DNA from: B33-G16 sp046498285
Lineage (GTDB): Bacteria > Desulfobacterota > DSM-4660 > Desulfatiglandales > B25-G16
NCBI GenBank assembly: GCA_046498285.1
Contig: JAWOBA010000028.1
Span: 1-39,722, forward strand
DNA length: 39,722 nucleotides
Direction: 5' to 3'
The position numbers and the translations under genes were made by a program. The notes under the pieces are model-generated. The model was not told the origin of the DNA, did not search any database, and saw nothing but the letters and a program-made list of their open reading frames with translations. Shown here piece after piece: positions 23,032-32,292 of the stretch; positions within the stretch are counted from its first letter, which is position 1, and each line of letters opens with the position of its first letter.

Positions 23032-24290
23032 CCCTTTGGCACCACCACAATTCCCCGGGGTGTTATGGTAAAATGCTTTCTATCTTGTTTTGGATTATAA
23101 CCGATTTTAGTATCGGCGGGAATCACATTATGTTTATCAATAATAGCCTTCTTGATCATACAATTGCGTTCCACTACCACATCATCCATAATTACTGATT
23201 CCTCAACTGTTGCCCAACTCTGTATAAACACATAATAAGAAATAACTGAATTTCTTACAATTCCGCTTATTATAGAACCTGGAGAAACAATAGAGTCCAA
23301 GGCTTTTCCTACCCGAAAATCATCAGGCCTTTCATTACTAAAGACAAATTTTGCAGGCGGAGCTGGTATCTGATAGGTGTGAATGGGCCAGTTTTTTCCA
23401 TAGAGATTAAAGGAAGGATTTAATCCGGTTAGATCCATGTTGGCGTTCCAATATTCATCCAAGGCACCAACATCCCTCCAGTAAGAAGAATCATGTGTTT
23501 TGGGTTGTAATATCAGTTTACGCTCCCCATTTTCTGGGGCATAATAGGCATAATCTTCGATTATATTCTGCTGCTGAAAGGGGTAGGCATACACCCTAGA
23601 GTTAGGAATTAAGTAAGGAATTATATCTTTACCAAAATCATCCTTATCATTCGATTTGAGGGCATTCAAAAGGGTATCTGTGTTAAAGAGGTAGATACCC
23701 ATGGATCCAAGCACTCGGTTGGGCTCTCCAGGAATGGTTTTGGGATTTTCCTTGGGTTTTTCTTGGAAGCCGTGAATGCGGTAGTCCTCATCTACTTCGG
23801 CAACACCCATCTGAGGAGCCATTTCTTTCCCTAATTCAATAAGGCCAATGCTCAGATCTGAATTTTTCTCTAAGTGATACCTGAGAAAGCGACCATAGTC
23901 CATCTTGTAAATATGATCACCTGATAGGATAAGGATATGGCTTGGTTTTGTTTGTTCAATAAGATAGAGATTTTGGCGAATAGAATCAGCAGTTCCTTGG
24001 TACCAATCTCCGCTGATTCTTTGTTGGGGCGGGACAATTTTTAAAAAATGGCCTAGCTTTTGACTAAATATATTCCAGCCACCTTCAAGGTGATCAGTTA
24101 ATGACTGTGATTTATATTGCGGTAGTACAATGATTTTATATAATTGAGAATTTATGCAGTTGCTCAGGGTTAGATCAATAAGCCTGTAAATACCGCCAAA
24201 GGGGACTGCTGGCTTAGCTCTGTCCAGTGTAAGAGGCATAAGCCTTTTACCTCTACCACCGGCCATGATAAATGTTAGAATATTTTTCAT
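23019..24290 (-). CDS. glgC: Glucose-1-phosphate adenylyltransferase
   Basis: A 423-aa ADP-glucose pyrophosphorylase, the committed step of glycogen synthesis from glucose-1-phosphate and ATP. Motifs include the nucleotide loop FIMAGGRGKRLMPLT, KPAVPFGG, WYQGTADSIRQN, LSGDHIYKMDY and the sugar-binding FQEKPKENP, followed by a C-terminal left-handed beta helix. The gene is complete and stands alone; no glycogen synthase or branching enzyme is nearby. It is convergent with larC. Confidence 0.95.
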   Translation of the reverse strand: MKNILTFIMAGGRGKRLMPLTLDRAKPAVPFGGIYRLIDLTLSNCINSQLYKIIVLPQYKSQSLTDHLEGGWNIFSQKLGHFLKIVPPQQRISGDWYQGTADSIRQNLYLIEQTKPSHILILSGDHIYKMDYGRFLRYHLEKNSDLSIGLIELGKEMAPQMGVAEVDEDYRIHGFQEKPKENPKTIPGEPNRVLGSMGIYLFNTDTLLNALKSNDKDDFGKDIIPYLIPNSRVYAYPFQQQNIIEDYAYYAPENGERKLILQPKTHDSSYWRDVGALDEYWNANMDLTGLNPSFNLYGKNWPIHTYQIPAPPAKFVFSNERPDDFRVGKALDSIVSPGSIISGIVRNSVISYYVFIQSWATVEESVIMDDVVVERNCMIKKAIIDKHNVIPADTKIGYNPKQDRKHFTITPRGIVVVPKGYFK

Positions 24291-24424
24291 GATTTCATTA
24301 TATTGAAAATATAATTCCTTGTTCTTGTGAAAAGTATGGATAAAGGATGTTTAGATGTCAAGGGAAAAGCAAAAATGCCATATTGATCAGAGATAATGTT
24401 AGGTCAATACATTTCCCCTGTACT

Positions 24425-24805
24425 GAGACGCTTTGCATAGCCCCTATTAATCTAAAGATGATGGGCTTTTTTTCAGTTCCCTCCGGGGCGTAGGCCCTCC
24501 CTTCCGGGACGGAGTCTCCTCCAGGACGGAGTCGGGCCGGAGGCCGAGGCTCTCGGGTTGGTCTTTTCAGCAACGTATCCATGGGGGAGTTTTGCCCTCT
24601 CCGAGCGGGAGGCTCTCCGAGCCGGAGGCCCTCCGCATTGCCCCGATAAATCGGGGCCTGCGGGTTCCCCCATGGATACATTACGAAAAGACAGCACCCT
24701 TCTCTCCGAGCGGGAGGCTCTACGAGCCGGAAGCCACCAGTCACTTCAAAAAAGTCCATCGTCTTTTTGGGGATGGTGAAAATCGCCAGGTTTTTCAAAG
24801 GTCTC
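24425..24805 (-). mobile_element. Family 1 inverted-repeat element, copy 4 (381 bp, long form)
   Basis: The ends are GAGACGCTTTGCATAG and TTTTTCAAAGGTCTC, in the reverse orientation to copy 3. It has the extended centre shared with copy 7 at the window end: the tract around CAACGTATCCATGGGGGAG, GGGCAAAAC-type and CCCCGATAAATCGGGG blocks. Open frames on both strands (up to 149 codons) are GC-rich shadows without homology. No target duplication was found. The remainder of 24291-24922 has no gene. Confidence 0.9.
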
Positions 24806-24922
24806 AAATTGGGATTAAAATAATGATTACAGAGAAAAATTATATAGTCTTAGTACTTGCCCGATCTTGAGATCACAGCCGAAATACTTAAAGCCTTTGT
24901 GAACAAATACCTGATTCATTAC

Positions 24923-25609
24923 TTATTTTGTTATATTTGCCCTTGCCAGGGGGAGCAATGGTGATTCCCTGAACTGATTTGCAAATTCCTTAAATGTTTC
25001 CTCTGACAATTTTTTTTGACTATTCAAGGCATAAACTCTCCCCAGGGAAAACATAGCCTCTTCTTTAAGAAAATCATTTTTATCATCAAGTATTTTTTTA
25101 AGATGTTTTATGGCTGATTGATGCTCGCTTTTGGCCTCATATGCAGCCGCAAGACCAAAATGAGCCATTGAATGGTAAATGGAGGTAGATTTAGTTTTTT
25201 TCAGATAGGTTTGATAAAGTGATATAGCCTCATCATAGTTTCCTTGACCGAATTTTATATATGCTAACTGAGGTATTGCTAGTGTAGACATTTTTGTCCA
25301 GCCATATTTTCTAATAAGTCTATCAAGTTCTTCGATTGATTTATTAATAGCATCTTCTTTTTTATCAGAGGAAGAATCTGATACTAAATTGGAATAGGCA
25401 AGATTATAGGCAGCCAGAGCCTTTTTATTTAACTGTTTGAAATAAAGACTAATGCCGACAACGATGGCAATAATAATCATTAAACTTATGATCAAGTATT
25501 GAAGCTGTTTTGTGTGAGTAGAAACATACTGAAAAAATCTGTTGGAAAGACTAATGAATTCATCATCCTTTTTAAGGAGCTCTTTTCTGGTTATCTTCTT
25601 TTTTGCCAT
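24923..25609 (-). CDS. Membrane-anchored TPR protein (YfgM-like)
   Basis: A 228-aa protein with a lysine-rich N-terminal cytosolic tail, a single membrane helix (about 38-58, LQYLIISLMIIIAIVVGISL) and a periplasmic part made of TPR-like helices (for example ALAAYNLAYSNLV, YDEAISLYQTYL, HQSAIKHLKKIL, FLKEEAMFSLGRVYAL). This layout matches the YfgM/tetratricopeptide-like family, in which E. coli YfgM works with PpiD at the Sec translocon. A direct role here is inference. It is divergent from the RNase Z-like gene with 82 bp between starts. Confidence 0.8.
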   Translation of the reverse strand: MAKKKITRKELLKKDDEFISLSNRFFQYVSTHTKQLQYLIISLMIIIAIVVGISLYFKQLNKKALAAYNLAYSNLVSDSSSDKKEDAINKSIEELDRLIRKYGWTKMSTLAIPQLAYIKFGQGNYDEAISLYQTYLKKTKSTSIYHSMAHFGLAAAYEAKSEHQSAIKHLKKILDDKNDFLKEEAMFSLGRVYALNSQKKLSEETFKEFANQFRESPLLPLARANITK

Positions 25610-25691
25610 AATTTAAAAACCTGTAGTATTGTTATTTTTTTCATTGAAAGTAACTACCAGATGTGCAACGTTTCTTCAAGGAAAAATTCTT

Positions 25692-26705
25692 ATGAAACCA
25701 TCTTTTCACCCACAATTAATAAACGACTCTTTTTCAGATCCCGGGCTTTATATCCCATTTCTTTTTGAAAAAAGGGCTTTGCTGTTTGACTTAGGAGATA
25801 TATCAAAGTTGTCTGCCAGGGATATTCTTAAGATTAGCCATGTTTTTGTTACGCATACCCACATGGATCATTTTATCGGTTTTGACGGCCTTCTTCGCCT
25901 TCTCCTTGGACGAGATAAGGTGATTTATCTATTTGGGCCTTCAGATTTTATTCAAAAAGTGGAAGCAAAACTCAGTTCATATACATGGAATCTTATAGAA
26001 AATTACGAAAATACTCTTTCTATATATGTGACAGAGATACAAGGTAAGAAGATGGTTAGGCAGAAATATGTTAGCCGAAATGGATTTAGGCCTGATGGAG
26101 ATCCTCAGGAGCTTCTATTTAAAGGAACCTTACTTGCCGAGAAACACTTTTCAGTTAATGCTGTTATCCTGGATCACAAAATAGACTGTATTGGTTTAGC
26201 ACTAAAAGAAAACTTTTCTATCAATATAATTAAAGAAGGATTAAATGAGCTTGGGCTACAGGTTGGCCCCTGGTTGAGGGAGTTTAAGCAGGCAATCTAT
26301 GAAGAAGGTGATCCAGCTCGGAATTTCAAGGCAGTTTGGCAGAACAAGGATAAGACAATAAGACAAAAAGATTTCGCTCTTTGTGATTTAAAGGACAAAA
26401 TCACTATGATTTCACCAGGGCAGAAGATTACTTATATTGCAGATATGATTGGAAGCCCTGAAAATATAGCAAAAGCTGTTGATTTAGCTCGGGATTCGAC
26501 CACTCTCTTTATTGAGGCAGCCTTTTTAGATAAAGACAAAGATATGGCAAAAAGAAAGTATCATCTAACAGCAAAAGAGGCTGGCATGGTAGCTCGAAAG
26601 GCAGGGGTAAAAGGGCTAAGACTTTTTCATTTTTCACCCAGATATTTTGGTCAGGAAAATGAACTTATTCAGGAGGCCATGACTGCCTTTATATCAGGTA
26701 AATGA
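25692..26705 (+). CDS. RNase Z-like metallo-beta-lactamase-fold hydrolase
   Basis: The 337-aa protein shows the zinc motif THTHMDHFIG near residue 65-75 and later metal-site residues in YIADMIGS, KYHLTAKEAG and LRLFHFSPRYF, the order found in RNase Z/ElaC-type enzymes. RNase Z trims tRNA 3' ends, but the substrate-recognition exosite arm is not obvious here, and the N-terminus differs from RNase Z (no SxGxxxxxP-type start), so a related hydrolase is possible. The start at 25692 is chosen because AAGGA precedes it by 10 nt; the frame is open to 25629. Because tRNA-Pro here has an encoded CCA, an RNase Z would be needed only for other tRNAs. Confidence 0.75.
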   Translation: MKPSFHPQLINDSFSDPGLYIPFLFEKRALLFDLGDISKLSARDILKISHVFVTHTHMDHFIGFDGLLRLLLGRDKVIYLFGPSDFIQKVEAKLSSYTWNLIENYENTLSIYVTEIQGKKMVRQKYVSRNGFRPDGDPQELLFKGTLLAEKHFSVNAVILDHKIDCIGLALKENFSINIIKEGLNELGLQVGPWLREFKQAIYEEGDPARNFKAVWQNKDKTIRQKDFALCDLKDKITMISPGQKITYIADMIGSPENIAKAVDLARDSTTLFIEAAFLDKDKDMAKRKYHLTAKEAGMVARKAGVKGLRLFHFSPRYFGQENELIQEAMTAFISGK

Positions 26706-26726
26706 GGGTAAATGAAAAGATACCCT
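26705..26726. terminator. Hairpin between convergent genes, possible bidirectional terminator
   Basis: AGGGTA and TACCCT form a 6-bp stem with a 10-nt AT-rich loop, followed by TTATTATT on the plus strand. It lies exactly between the stops of the RNase Z-like gene (plus) and the TonB-like gene (minus). The stem is short, so confidence is low. Confidence 0.4.
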
Positions 26727-26729
26727 TTA

Positions 26730-27308
26730 TTATTCAAATGTTAATTGATACGCAAATGAAGCGTATATATTAAGAAATTGAACTGTAATATTTTCAGGAA
26801 ACCCTGGAAAAGGATTTGCTGATTCTATAGCCTTCATGGCATATTGGTCAAGGATTTCGTGTCCTGAAGGTTGCTCTATGCTACAGCTCATGAGGTTGCC
26901 ATTTCTGTCCAGCCTAAATATAATTAAAAGATTACCTTGAATAAGATTGTTTTTGGCGGATAATGGATAGGTCCAGTGATCAAATATTTTTTTCTCTATA
27001 GCTTTTGTATACGCATGATATACAGGATTTTTGGTGTCTAATGAAATTGTTTCTTCTTCGGTTTTAACAGGCAATTCACTATGAGTTTTACTAATATCAG
27101 GATCACTTTCTTCCCAGCTTTCTGTAATGTCGTTTACAGGAGGACGAATCAAGCGTATTTTATAGGTTCTGCGCTCAGAATTGAGAATACTAAAAGGGAA
27201 GATACTGTGAAAGGCGGCAATGAAACCTATGTGGATTATTATTGATAATGAAAAGGTGATAAAAATCATCCGTTTCCCTTTTACCAAGTAATACCTATTT
27301 AGGTCCAT
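26730..27308 (-). CDS. TonB-family C-terminal domain protein
   Basis: A membrane helix (FITFSLSIIIHIGFIAAF) near the N-terminus is followed by a periplasmic linker rich in acidic residues and a TonB-type C-terminal domain: AYTKAIEKKIFDHWTYP, IFRLDRNGNLMSCSIEQPSG, DQYAMKAIESANPFPGFP. Such proteins pass proton-motive energy to outer-membrane receptors or have cell-envelope roles. The length is about 192 aa from the ATG at 27308, which lies inside the end of the HD gene; the frame continues to 27398 with other possible starts. No ExbB/ExbD partner is in the window. Confidence 0.8.
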   Translation of the reverse strand: MDLNRYYLVKGKRMIFITFSLSIIIHIGFIAAFHSIFPFSILNSERRTYKIRLIRPPVNDITESWEESDPDISKTHSELPVKTEEETISLDTKNPVYHAYTKAIEKKIFDHWTYPLSAKNNLIQGNLLIIFRLDRNGNLMSCSIEQPSGHEILDQYAMKAIESANPFPGFPENITVQFLNIYASFAYQLTFE

Positions 27309-27876
27309 TTGGTCCATTGAGCCATAGCTCATCCTTCTTGTTAAACCACCAATCAGTGCTATCTGTGGTAATGATTTTATGAGCCAGTTTTTTACCAAAA
27401 TCAGTAATAAGACGCTTAATTGAGTAGGTTAGCCATTCAGCAGCAGATTTATTTCCCAGATCCTGCTGCCTTTTTAACTCCATTATAAAATCAAGCTGAT
27501 CCGCATCTTGCGATAATTGTGCCTCGATAGTTTCCCCGAAATTAAATTCATCGGTTAAGGATATAATTTCTTGGCCGAAGGGGACGTTGCGGGATAAATC
27601 ATTAACTGCTTGATCCTCATTTACAGTGACATATCTCTTGTTAACATAGTTGTGGTCGCCTGTTCTGGCTTCGTGAAAATCGTGAAAAAGGCACATAAGA
27701 ACGACTTTATATATGTCTGCTTTTGGCTCATTTTTGGCAAGCAGATAACCTATAATGGCAACCCTAAAGGAATGTTCAGCAACGGATTCATCACCTGTGC
27801 CCAAAAATTGGTAACCAGTTCTCGGGGTTTTCTTTAGTATGCCTATTTCAAAAAGAAAATTTACGATATTTCTCAT
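27295..27876 (-). CDS. HD-domain hydrolase (YfbR/5'-nucleotidase-like)
   Basis: The 193-aa protein has the HD metal ligands in order: AEHSFRV, LFHDFHEARTGD and DADQLDFIMEL. The overall plan is that of YfbR-type 5'-deoxynucleotidases and related HD proteins that remove phosphate from nucleoside monophosphates. The neighbour on the same strand is the TonB-like gene, which overlaps its 3' end, giving a translationally coupled pair. A nucleotide substrate is inferred from the family only. Confidence 0.85.
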   Translation of the reverse strand: MRNIVNFLFEIGILKKTPRTGYQFLGTGDESVAEHSFRVAIIGYLLAKNEPKADIYKVVLMCLFHDFHEARTGDHNYVNKRYVTVNEDQAVNDLSRNVPFGQEIISLTDEFNFGETIEAQLSQDADQLDFIMELKRQQDLGNKSAAEWLTYSIKRLITDFGKKLAHKIITTDSTDWWFNKKDELWLNGPNGPK

Positions 27877-28172
27877 GAGGTTCGTCTCATATTACTGGAT
27901 ACCGAGTGATTGCTTGCTTACCAATACTGGAGGGATCAATACATATGCCAGTATCCATAACATTAATTTAATAGCATGGGAAATCTTATATTGGATTCAG
28001 ATAAATACAAGTATTTTGGATTAAGAAGGAAAAAATTATTATCTGCATATAATCTGCCCGCCATGGTTAGACATGAATTACGTATTATATTGTTGCTATG
28101 CTAATCCAGAAAATTAGGTTAGAGGATTAAGACCTTGATTAACAGCTCTGGGCCAGGGCGAAGATCTCTCTC

Positions 28173-28898
28173 CTAATTTGTTGTTGTCAATTCTATCTCT
28201 CCCCAGCTTGCCATTATTTTCCCGATAATAACTACACCACCCGTAATATCTTTAGATTTTTTCATTGATTCAATCTCTTGTTTAAGCATAGATTGATTCA
28301 TTATTCTGTTTCCAATCGCTGTAGCTGCTGCGTCAGCAAGTGATGCTTTCCTGGATACAATGCATACTGAATCAGCATTTCCAAGGCTAAGAGAATGTCC
28401 TATAGTAGCTGAGGAGGTACAGATGCCCGCTGGCATCTGTTCAGGGTATATCACAATACCGAGCTTATTGGTTAATTTTGAGCTTCCAGCGAAGATAGAG
28501 ACGGTAATGGGCCTTTTGGTTTTGAGAAATATATCTCCCCCATTTTCAACAATAACTTCTTCAGTATACTCAAAAAGATCTCTTCCTACAAGCTGAGCTA
28601 TTGTGCCTGCTACTGCTGCCATTGGTCCTACATCAAAGATTCTTGTAGCTACAATCATCTCCTTTATTATCTCAGGAGCATAAGGATCTTCAGCATAAGG
28701 GAGAAGAGCAGAAAGGAAATCTGGTTTTAACTTGATGTAGTTTTCCAACTGCCTTCGATAATGATATACTCTATTCCTGGTCTGTGATCTGAGATCTTTG
28801 GAGGAACTGACTAGAAGATCTGTTTCTTTGATCAAAACTCGAAATGAGATCAAGTCCTTGGGATGTACGCCTCTTCTGTAAGAATGTTCTTTGGGCAC
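28173..28898 (-). CDS. UPF0280 family protein (ApbE-superfamily relative)
   Basis: The 241-aa protein matches UPF0280: VKETDLLVSS-like N-terminal segment, FDVGPMAAVAGTIAQLV, VENGGDIFL, GICTSSATIGHSLSLGNADSV and ADAAATAIGNRI. The fold is related to ApbE flavin transferases, but no function is established. The start is a GTG ten bp after the guaB stop, so it is coupled to guaB. There is no signal peptide, so it is cytosolic. The 296 bp between it and the HD gene hold no gene that I can see. Confidence 0.88.
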   Translation of the reverse strand: MPKEHSYRRGVHPKDLISFRVLIKETDLLVSSSKDLRSQTRNRVYHYRRQLENYIKLKPDFLSALLPYAEDPYAPEIIKEMIVATRIFDVGPMAAVAGTIAQLVGRDLFEYTEEVIVENGGDIFLKTKRPITVSIFAGSSKLTNKLGIVIYPEQMPAGICTSSATIGHSLSLGNADSVCIVSRKASLADAAATAIGNRIMNQSMLKQEIESMKKSKDITGGVVIIGKIMASWGEIELTTTN

Positions 28899-28908
28899 GA
28901 GCTAATCT

Positions 28909-30372
28909 CTATTCAAGTTGGTAGTTGGATGCTTCTTTGGTTATAATCACGTCATGTACATGCCCTTCTCTTAGACCTGCGGCTGTGATCTTTAAGAATT
29001 GGGCCTTAGCCTGCAACTCTTTGATATTGCGAGCGCCCACATAACCCATACCTGCTTTTAAACCTCCAATAAGCTGATAGGTGATATCTGCTAAAGGGCC
29101 TCGATAGGGGACTCTTCCAACTATGCCCTCTGGTACCAATTTTGATTCTCCTTCTGTTATCTCCTGAAAATAACGATCTATACTCCCTTCTTTCATGGCT
29201 TCTACAGAGCCCATGCCTCTGTATACCTTATATGTTCTTCCCTGAAAAAGCACAGTTTCCCCTGGAGTTTCTTCTGTACCGGCGAGGAGATTTCCAACCA
29301 TAACTGATAATGCCCCTCCAGCTATTGCCTTGGTGATATCACCAGAAAACTTTATTCCGCCATCAGCAATAATTGGGATATTTTTTTTCGATGCTTCTTG
29401 AGCGCATTCCATAATGGCTGTCATTTGTGGTACACCAACACCTGCAATTATTCTTGTTGTGCATATTGAACCTGGGCCTATACCAACTTTTACTGCATCA
29501 ACACCGGCGTCGATAAGAGCACGTGTTCCCTCGGATGTAGCTACATTGCCTGCTATCAGCTCAAGGTCTGGAAATTTCTTTTTGGTCGCTTTTACTGTCT
29601 CTAATACTCCCACAGAGTGGCCATGTGCAGAGTCAATAACAATAACATCTACGTTTGCGCGTATTAGTCTGGCAATTCTTTCATCTTTTTCGGGACCAAC
29701 CCCAACAGCCGCACCAACGCGTAATCTACCAAAATTATCCTTGCATGAATAAGGGTATTTTATAATCTTTTCAATATCCTTTATTGTTATTAAACCCTTC
29801 AATCTACCTGCATTGTCAACAACTAATAGTTTCTCTATCCTTCTTTCATGTAAGATACTTTTTGATTCTTCTAAAGTCGTTCCAACTGGTACTGTGGCAA
29901 GGTTATCCTTGGTCATCACATCTTTGACTTTTTTGTCAAGATTTGTTTCAAATCTTAGGTCCCTGTTGGTTATTATTCCCACGAGATTTCCTTTTTGTAC
30001 AACAGGTACACCAGAAATTTTGTATTTTTTTGTAATATTTAGCACTTCTAAAATCTTCTGATCCGGGTCAATAGTGATAGGATCAATAATCATGCCACTT
30101 TCTGATTTTTTAACCTTCTCAACCTCCAAGGCCTGCTTCTCTATACTCATATTTTTATGTATGATCCCTAAGCCGCCCTGCCTGGCCAATGCTATTGCAG
30201 TTTTTGATTCAGTGACCGTATCCATTGCAGCGCTAACAATAGGTATATTAATAGAAATATTTCGAGAGAGCTTTGTTGTTACATCTATATCTTTTGGCAA
30301 TATAGTAGATTGCTTAGGCAATAAAACAAGATCATTAAAGGTCAATCCCTCTCTTATTACTTGATTATTCAT
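28909..30372 (-). CDS. guaB: IMP dehydrogenase
   Basis: IMP dehydrogenase oxidises IMP to XMP with NAD, the first committed step of GMP synthesis. The 487-aa protein starts NQVIREGLTFNDLVLLPKQS, has a paired CBS regulatory module (about 95-205, with SGVPVV and LLVVDNAGRLKGLITIKDI) inserted in the barrel, then GNVATSEG and the catalytic Cys loop GPGSICTTRIIAGVG, followed by the flap MGSVEAM. Its start overlaps the ppx stop by 8 bp, and UPF0280 follows 10 bp after its stop. guaA is not in the window. Confidence 0.97.
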   Translation of the reverse strand: MNNQVIREGLTFNDLVLLPKQSTILPKDIDVTTKLSRNISINIPIVSAAMDTVTESKTAIALARQGGLGIIHKNMSIEKQALEVEKVKKSESGMIIDPITIDPDQKILEVLNITKKYKISGVPVVQKGNLVGIITNRDLRFETNLDKKVKDVMTKDNLATVPVGTTLEESKSILHERRIEKLLVVDNAGRLKGLITIKDIEKIIKYPYSCKDNFGRLRVGAAVGVGPEKDERIARLIRANVDVIVIDSAHGHSVGVLETVKATKKKFPDLELIAGNVATSEGTRALIDAGVDAVKVGIGPGSICTTRIIAGVGVPQMTAIMECAQEASKKNIPIIADGGIKFSGDITKAIAGGALSVMVGNLLAGTEETPGETVLFQGRTYKVYRGMGSVEAMKEGSIDRYFQEITEGESKLVPEGIVGRVPYRGPLADITYQLIGGLKAGMGYVGARNIKELQAKAQFLKITAAGLREGHVHDVIITKEASNYQLE

Positions 30373-31315
30373 TGTTTTCTCCTCCCATAGGTTGTAAAAG
30401 TAAGCCCTCTAATAGATCAAAATAGCTTGTTGTTATCTCATCTTTTTCAAAATAATCCATAATTTTCATTATTATTAAGGTTCCAGCCAAGATAATATTT
30501 TCCCTTCCAGGTTCAAGTCCTTTAAGGCGTATCCTGTCTGCTTTTGGAATACGCTTCATTTTTGTGAATAGAAGTTCAATATCCGCTTTTTTAATTATAA
30601 GACCATGTAATTTTTTTTCAAACTCTGTTTCGCTGATACCATGTATCATAGCAGCCAGATTAATAACTGTTCCTCCAGTTCCTACCATAGAAAATGGTCC
30701 ATTACACAATGCTTTAATATATTTGAGATTTTCCTTATATTGATTCTCAATATGGTTTACAAGTCGATAAATTTCTTCATCCCCAGGGGGATCAGAGGTT
30801 AAATAATCGTCTGTTAAAGTAACCGCACCAAGATTGATTGATATGGTTTCCTTTTTTTTATTATCCACCCAGATGAATTCGGTGCTTCCACCTCCACAAT
30901 CAAAAATAACCAGTGGCTCTTTGATCCGGTTTAGTGAAGATAAAACCCCCCTGCAAGTCAGTTCAGATTCCTCTTCCCCTGTAATAACCTTTACTGTGTG
31001 CCCTAATTGTTTATGAATTGATGTAATCAAGTTATTTCGGTTGTGTGCCTCTCTAACCACCCCTGTGGCCACTACAATAGGGGATGGAATGTCAAATTGA
31101 TGGGCAATACTAAAAAAATCCCTCAGGACAAAGATGCTTTTAGACATAGGTTTAGTATCCAGTGTTCTGGTTTGTTTATTATTAAAATTTTTACCAAGCC
31201 TTGTAATGACTCGTTTTCTCAAGATAGGTTTTAAGGTATTCTTTACGATATCTTTTTCAGCAATTAACATCCTAATTGAGTTGGTTCCTATTTCTATGGA
31301 TGCAAGAGTTTCCAT
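30365..31315 (-). CDS. Ppx/GppA phosphatase family protein
   Basis: The 316-aa protein belongs to the ASKHA-fold exopolyphosphatase/pppGpp phosphatase family: SIEIGTNSIRMLIAE, ATGVVREAHNR, GEEESELTCRGVLSSL, VIFDCGGGSTEFIW, and MVGTGGTVINLAAM. It is the short form without the C-terminal HD domain of E. coli Ppx/GppA. It cleaves polyphosphate or pppGpp; which one applies cannot be decided from the sequence. It is the first gene of a minus-strand unit with guaB, linking guanine nucleotide synthesis to nucleotide signalling or phosphate turnover. Confidence 0.88.
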   Translation of the reverse strand: METLASIEIGTNSIRMLIAEKDIVKNTLKPILRKRVITRLGKNFNNKQTRTLDTKPMSKSIFVLRDFFSIAHQFDIPSPIVVATGVVREAHNRNNLITSIHKQLGHTVKVITGEEESELTCRGVLSSLNRIKEPLVIFDCGGGSTEFIWVDNKKKETISINLGAVTLTDDYLTSDPPGDEEIYRLVNHIENQYKENLKYIKALCNGPFSMVGTGGTVINLAAMIHGISETEFEKKLHGLIIKKADIELLFTKMKRIPKADRIRLKGLEPGRENIILAGTLIIMKIMDYFEKDEITTSYFDLLEGLLLQPMGGENNE

Positions 31316-31327
31316 ATCTTTTATTTT

Positions 31328-31365
31328 TTAACAAACTCGTAAAATAACTTTTTACGAAACTATCA
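31328..31365. repeat. Family 2 element, minimal copy D (38 bp)
   Basis: ACAAACTCGTAAAATAA and CTTTTTACGAAACTATCA are just the two ends of a family 2 element, fused head to head into a hairpin. It lies 13 bp 5' of the ppx start, so it is in the ppx leader or promoter region and could fold in the transcript. Confidence 0.7.
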
Positions 31366-31550
31366 TTTTTTAATCTAAAAAGGATTTTCCGGTGATAATT
31401 GCCCGCAGTCCTTTGTAAGGAATTTTTTCACTCCAAAACATTGCTGCCCTCTGGCATAATCGTCTTTTCTTCGAATAAACTGATAATCATATTGTGGCAT
31501 ATATCTTCATGTTTATTATTATGGAAAACTATCAACCGAACAATACCATT

Positions 31551-31633
31551 GAGACCTTTGAAAAACCCGGCGATTTTCACCATCCCCAAAAAGCCCATCA
31601 TCTTTAGATAAATAGGGGTTATGCAAAGGTCTC
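31551..31633 (+). mobile_element. Family 1 inverted-repeat element, copy 5 (83 bp) with target duplication
   Basis: The shortest copy, with intact ends GAGACCTTTG and CAAAGGTCTC. The 6-bp sequence ACCATT is repeated directly at both outer edges (31545-31550 and 31634-31639). The whole centre is missing, joined at an AAAAAG microhomology. The remaining 31366-31550 has no gene. Confidence 0.95.
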
Positions 31634-31644
31634 ACCATTATTAT

Positions 31645-32253
31645 TTAATGTATAAGGTGATACAAAGTCGACCTGAGGGTGCCTATCTTGCCAGTGTAAA
31701 AATGATCTGCTCCTTCAATCACCTCGAGGCAGGCATTTGGATTCCATGTATTGATAAGATTCGCTATTGTATCTGCGGGTGCAATATCATCGCTGCCGCC
31801 AGCAACTACTAACCATATTTTTGGGTTAAAGGATAGAAAGGAAAAATCCAAAAAATCAACAGGAGGAGATATCATTACTATTCTATTGAATAGGGAATGA
31901 GTGTCGTTTATTTTTACATTCACCCATGCCCCAAATGAATATCCAGCCAGATCTATGTTTTTCTTTCCCCTTTCATGCACATATCTTAAGGCAGATCTCA
32001 CATCTTCTTGCTCACCTTTTCCCTCATCATAGCTTCCTTCACTCCCTTCAACACCTCTGAAATTAAACCTCAAGGTTGAAAACCCCTTTTCTTGATAGAC
32101 CCCCACAAGTGTTTCTACAACCTGATTATACATAGAACCACCATACAATGAGTGAGGGTGCGTTATGACCACACCCCTTTCTCCTTTCTGTATGCATACC
32201 AAACCTTCAATGAGCAGCTCATTAGATAAGAAACTGATTTTTTCTTCGACCAT
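31645..32253 (-). CDS. Alpha/beta hydrolase
   Basis: The 202-aa protein has an alpha/beta hydrolase plan: THPHSLYGGSMYNQVVETLV, STLRFNFRGVEGSEG, the nucleophile elbow AGYSFGAWV (GxSxG), then VVAGGSDDIAPADT with the likely acid, and EGADHFYTGK with the catalytic His. It resembles small dienelactone-hydrolase or KTSC-type putative hydrolases of unknown substrate. It follows the thioesterase by 39 bp and is the last gene of the prmA unit. A family 1 element ends 11 bp beyond its stop. Confidence 0.85.
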   Translation of the reverse strand: MVEEKISFLSNELLIEGLVCIQKGERGVVITHPHSLYGGSMYNQVVETLVGVYQEKGFSTLRFNFRGVEGSEGSYDEGKGEQEDVRSALRYVHERGKKNIDLAGYSFGAWVNVKINDTHSLFNRIVMISPPVDFLDFSFLSFNPKIWLVVAGGSDDIAPADTIANLINTWNPNACLEVIEGADHFYTGKIGTLRSTLYHLIH

Positions 32254-32292
32254 ATACGATAGTAGTTTGGGATTGATGAAGCTTAGATTTTG

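Noticed and set aside
24358..24870. Several overlapping open frames on both strands (up to 149 codons)
   Set aside because: They follow the GC-rich repeat blocks of family 1 copy 4, reappear in the other copies in several frames and have no RBS or homology.
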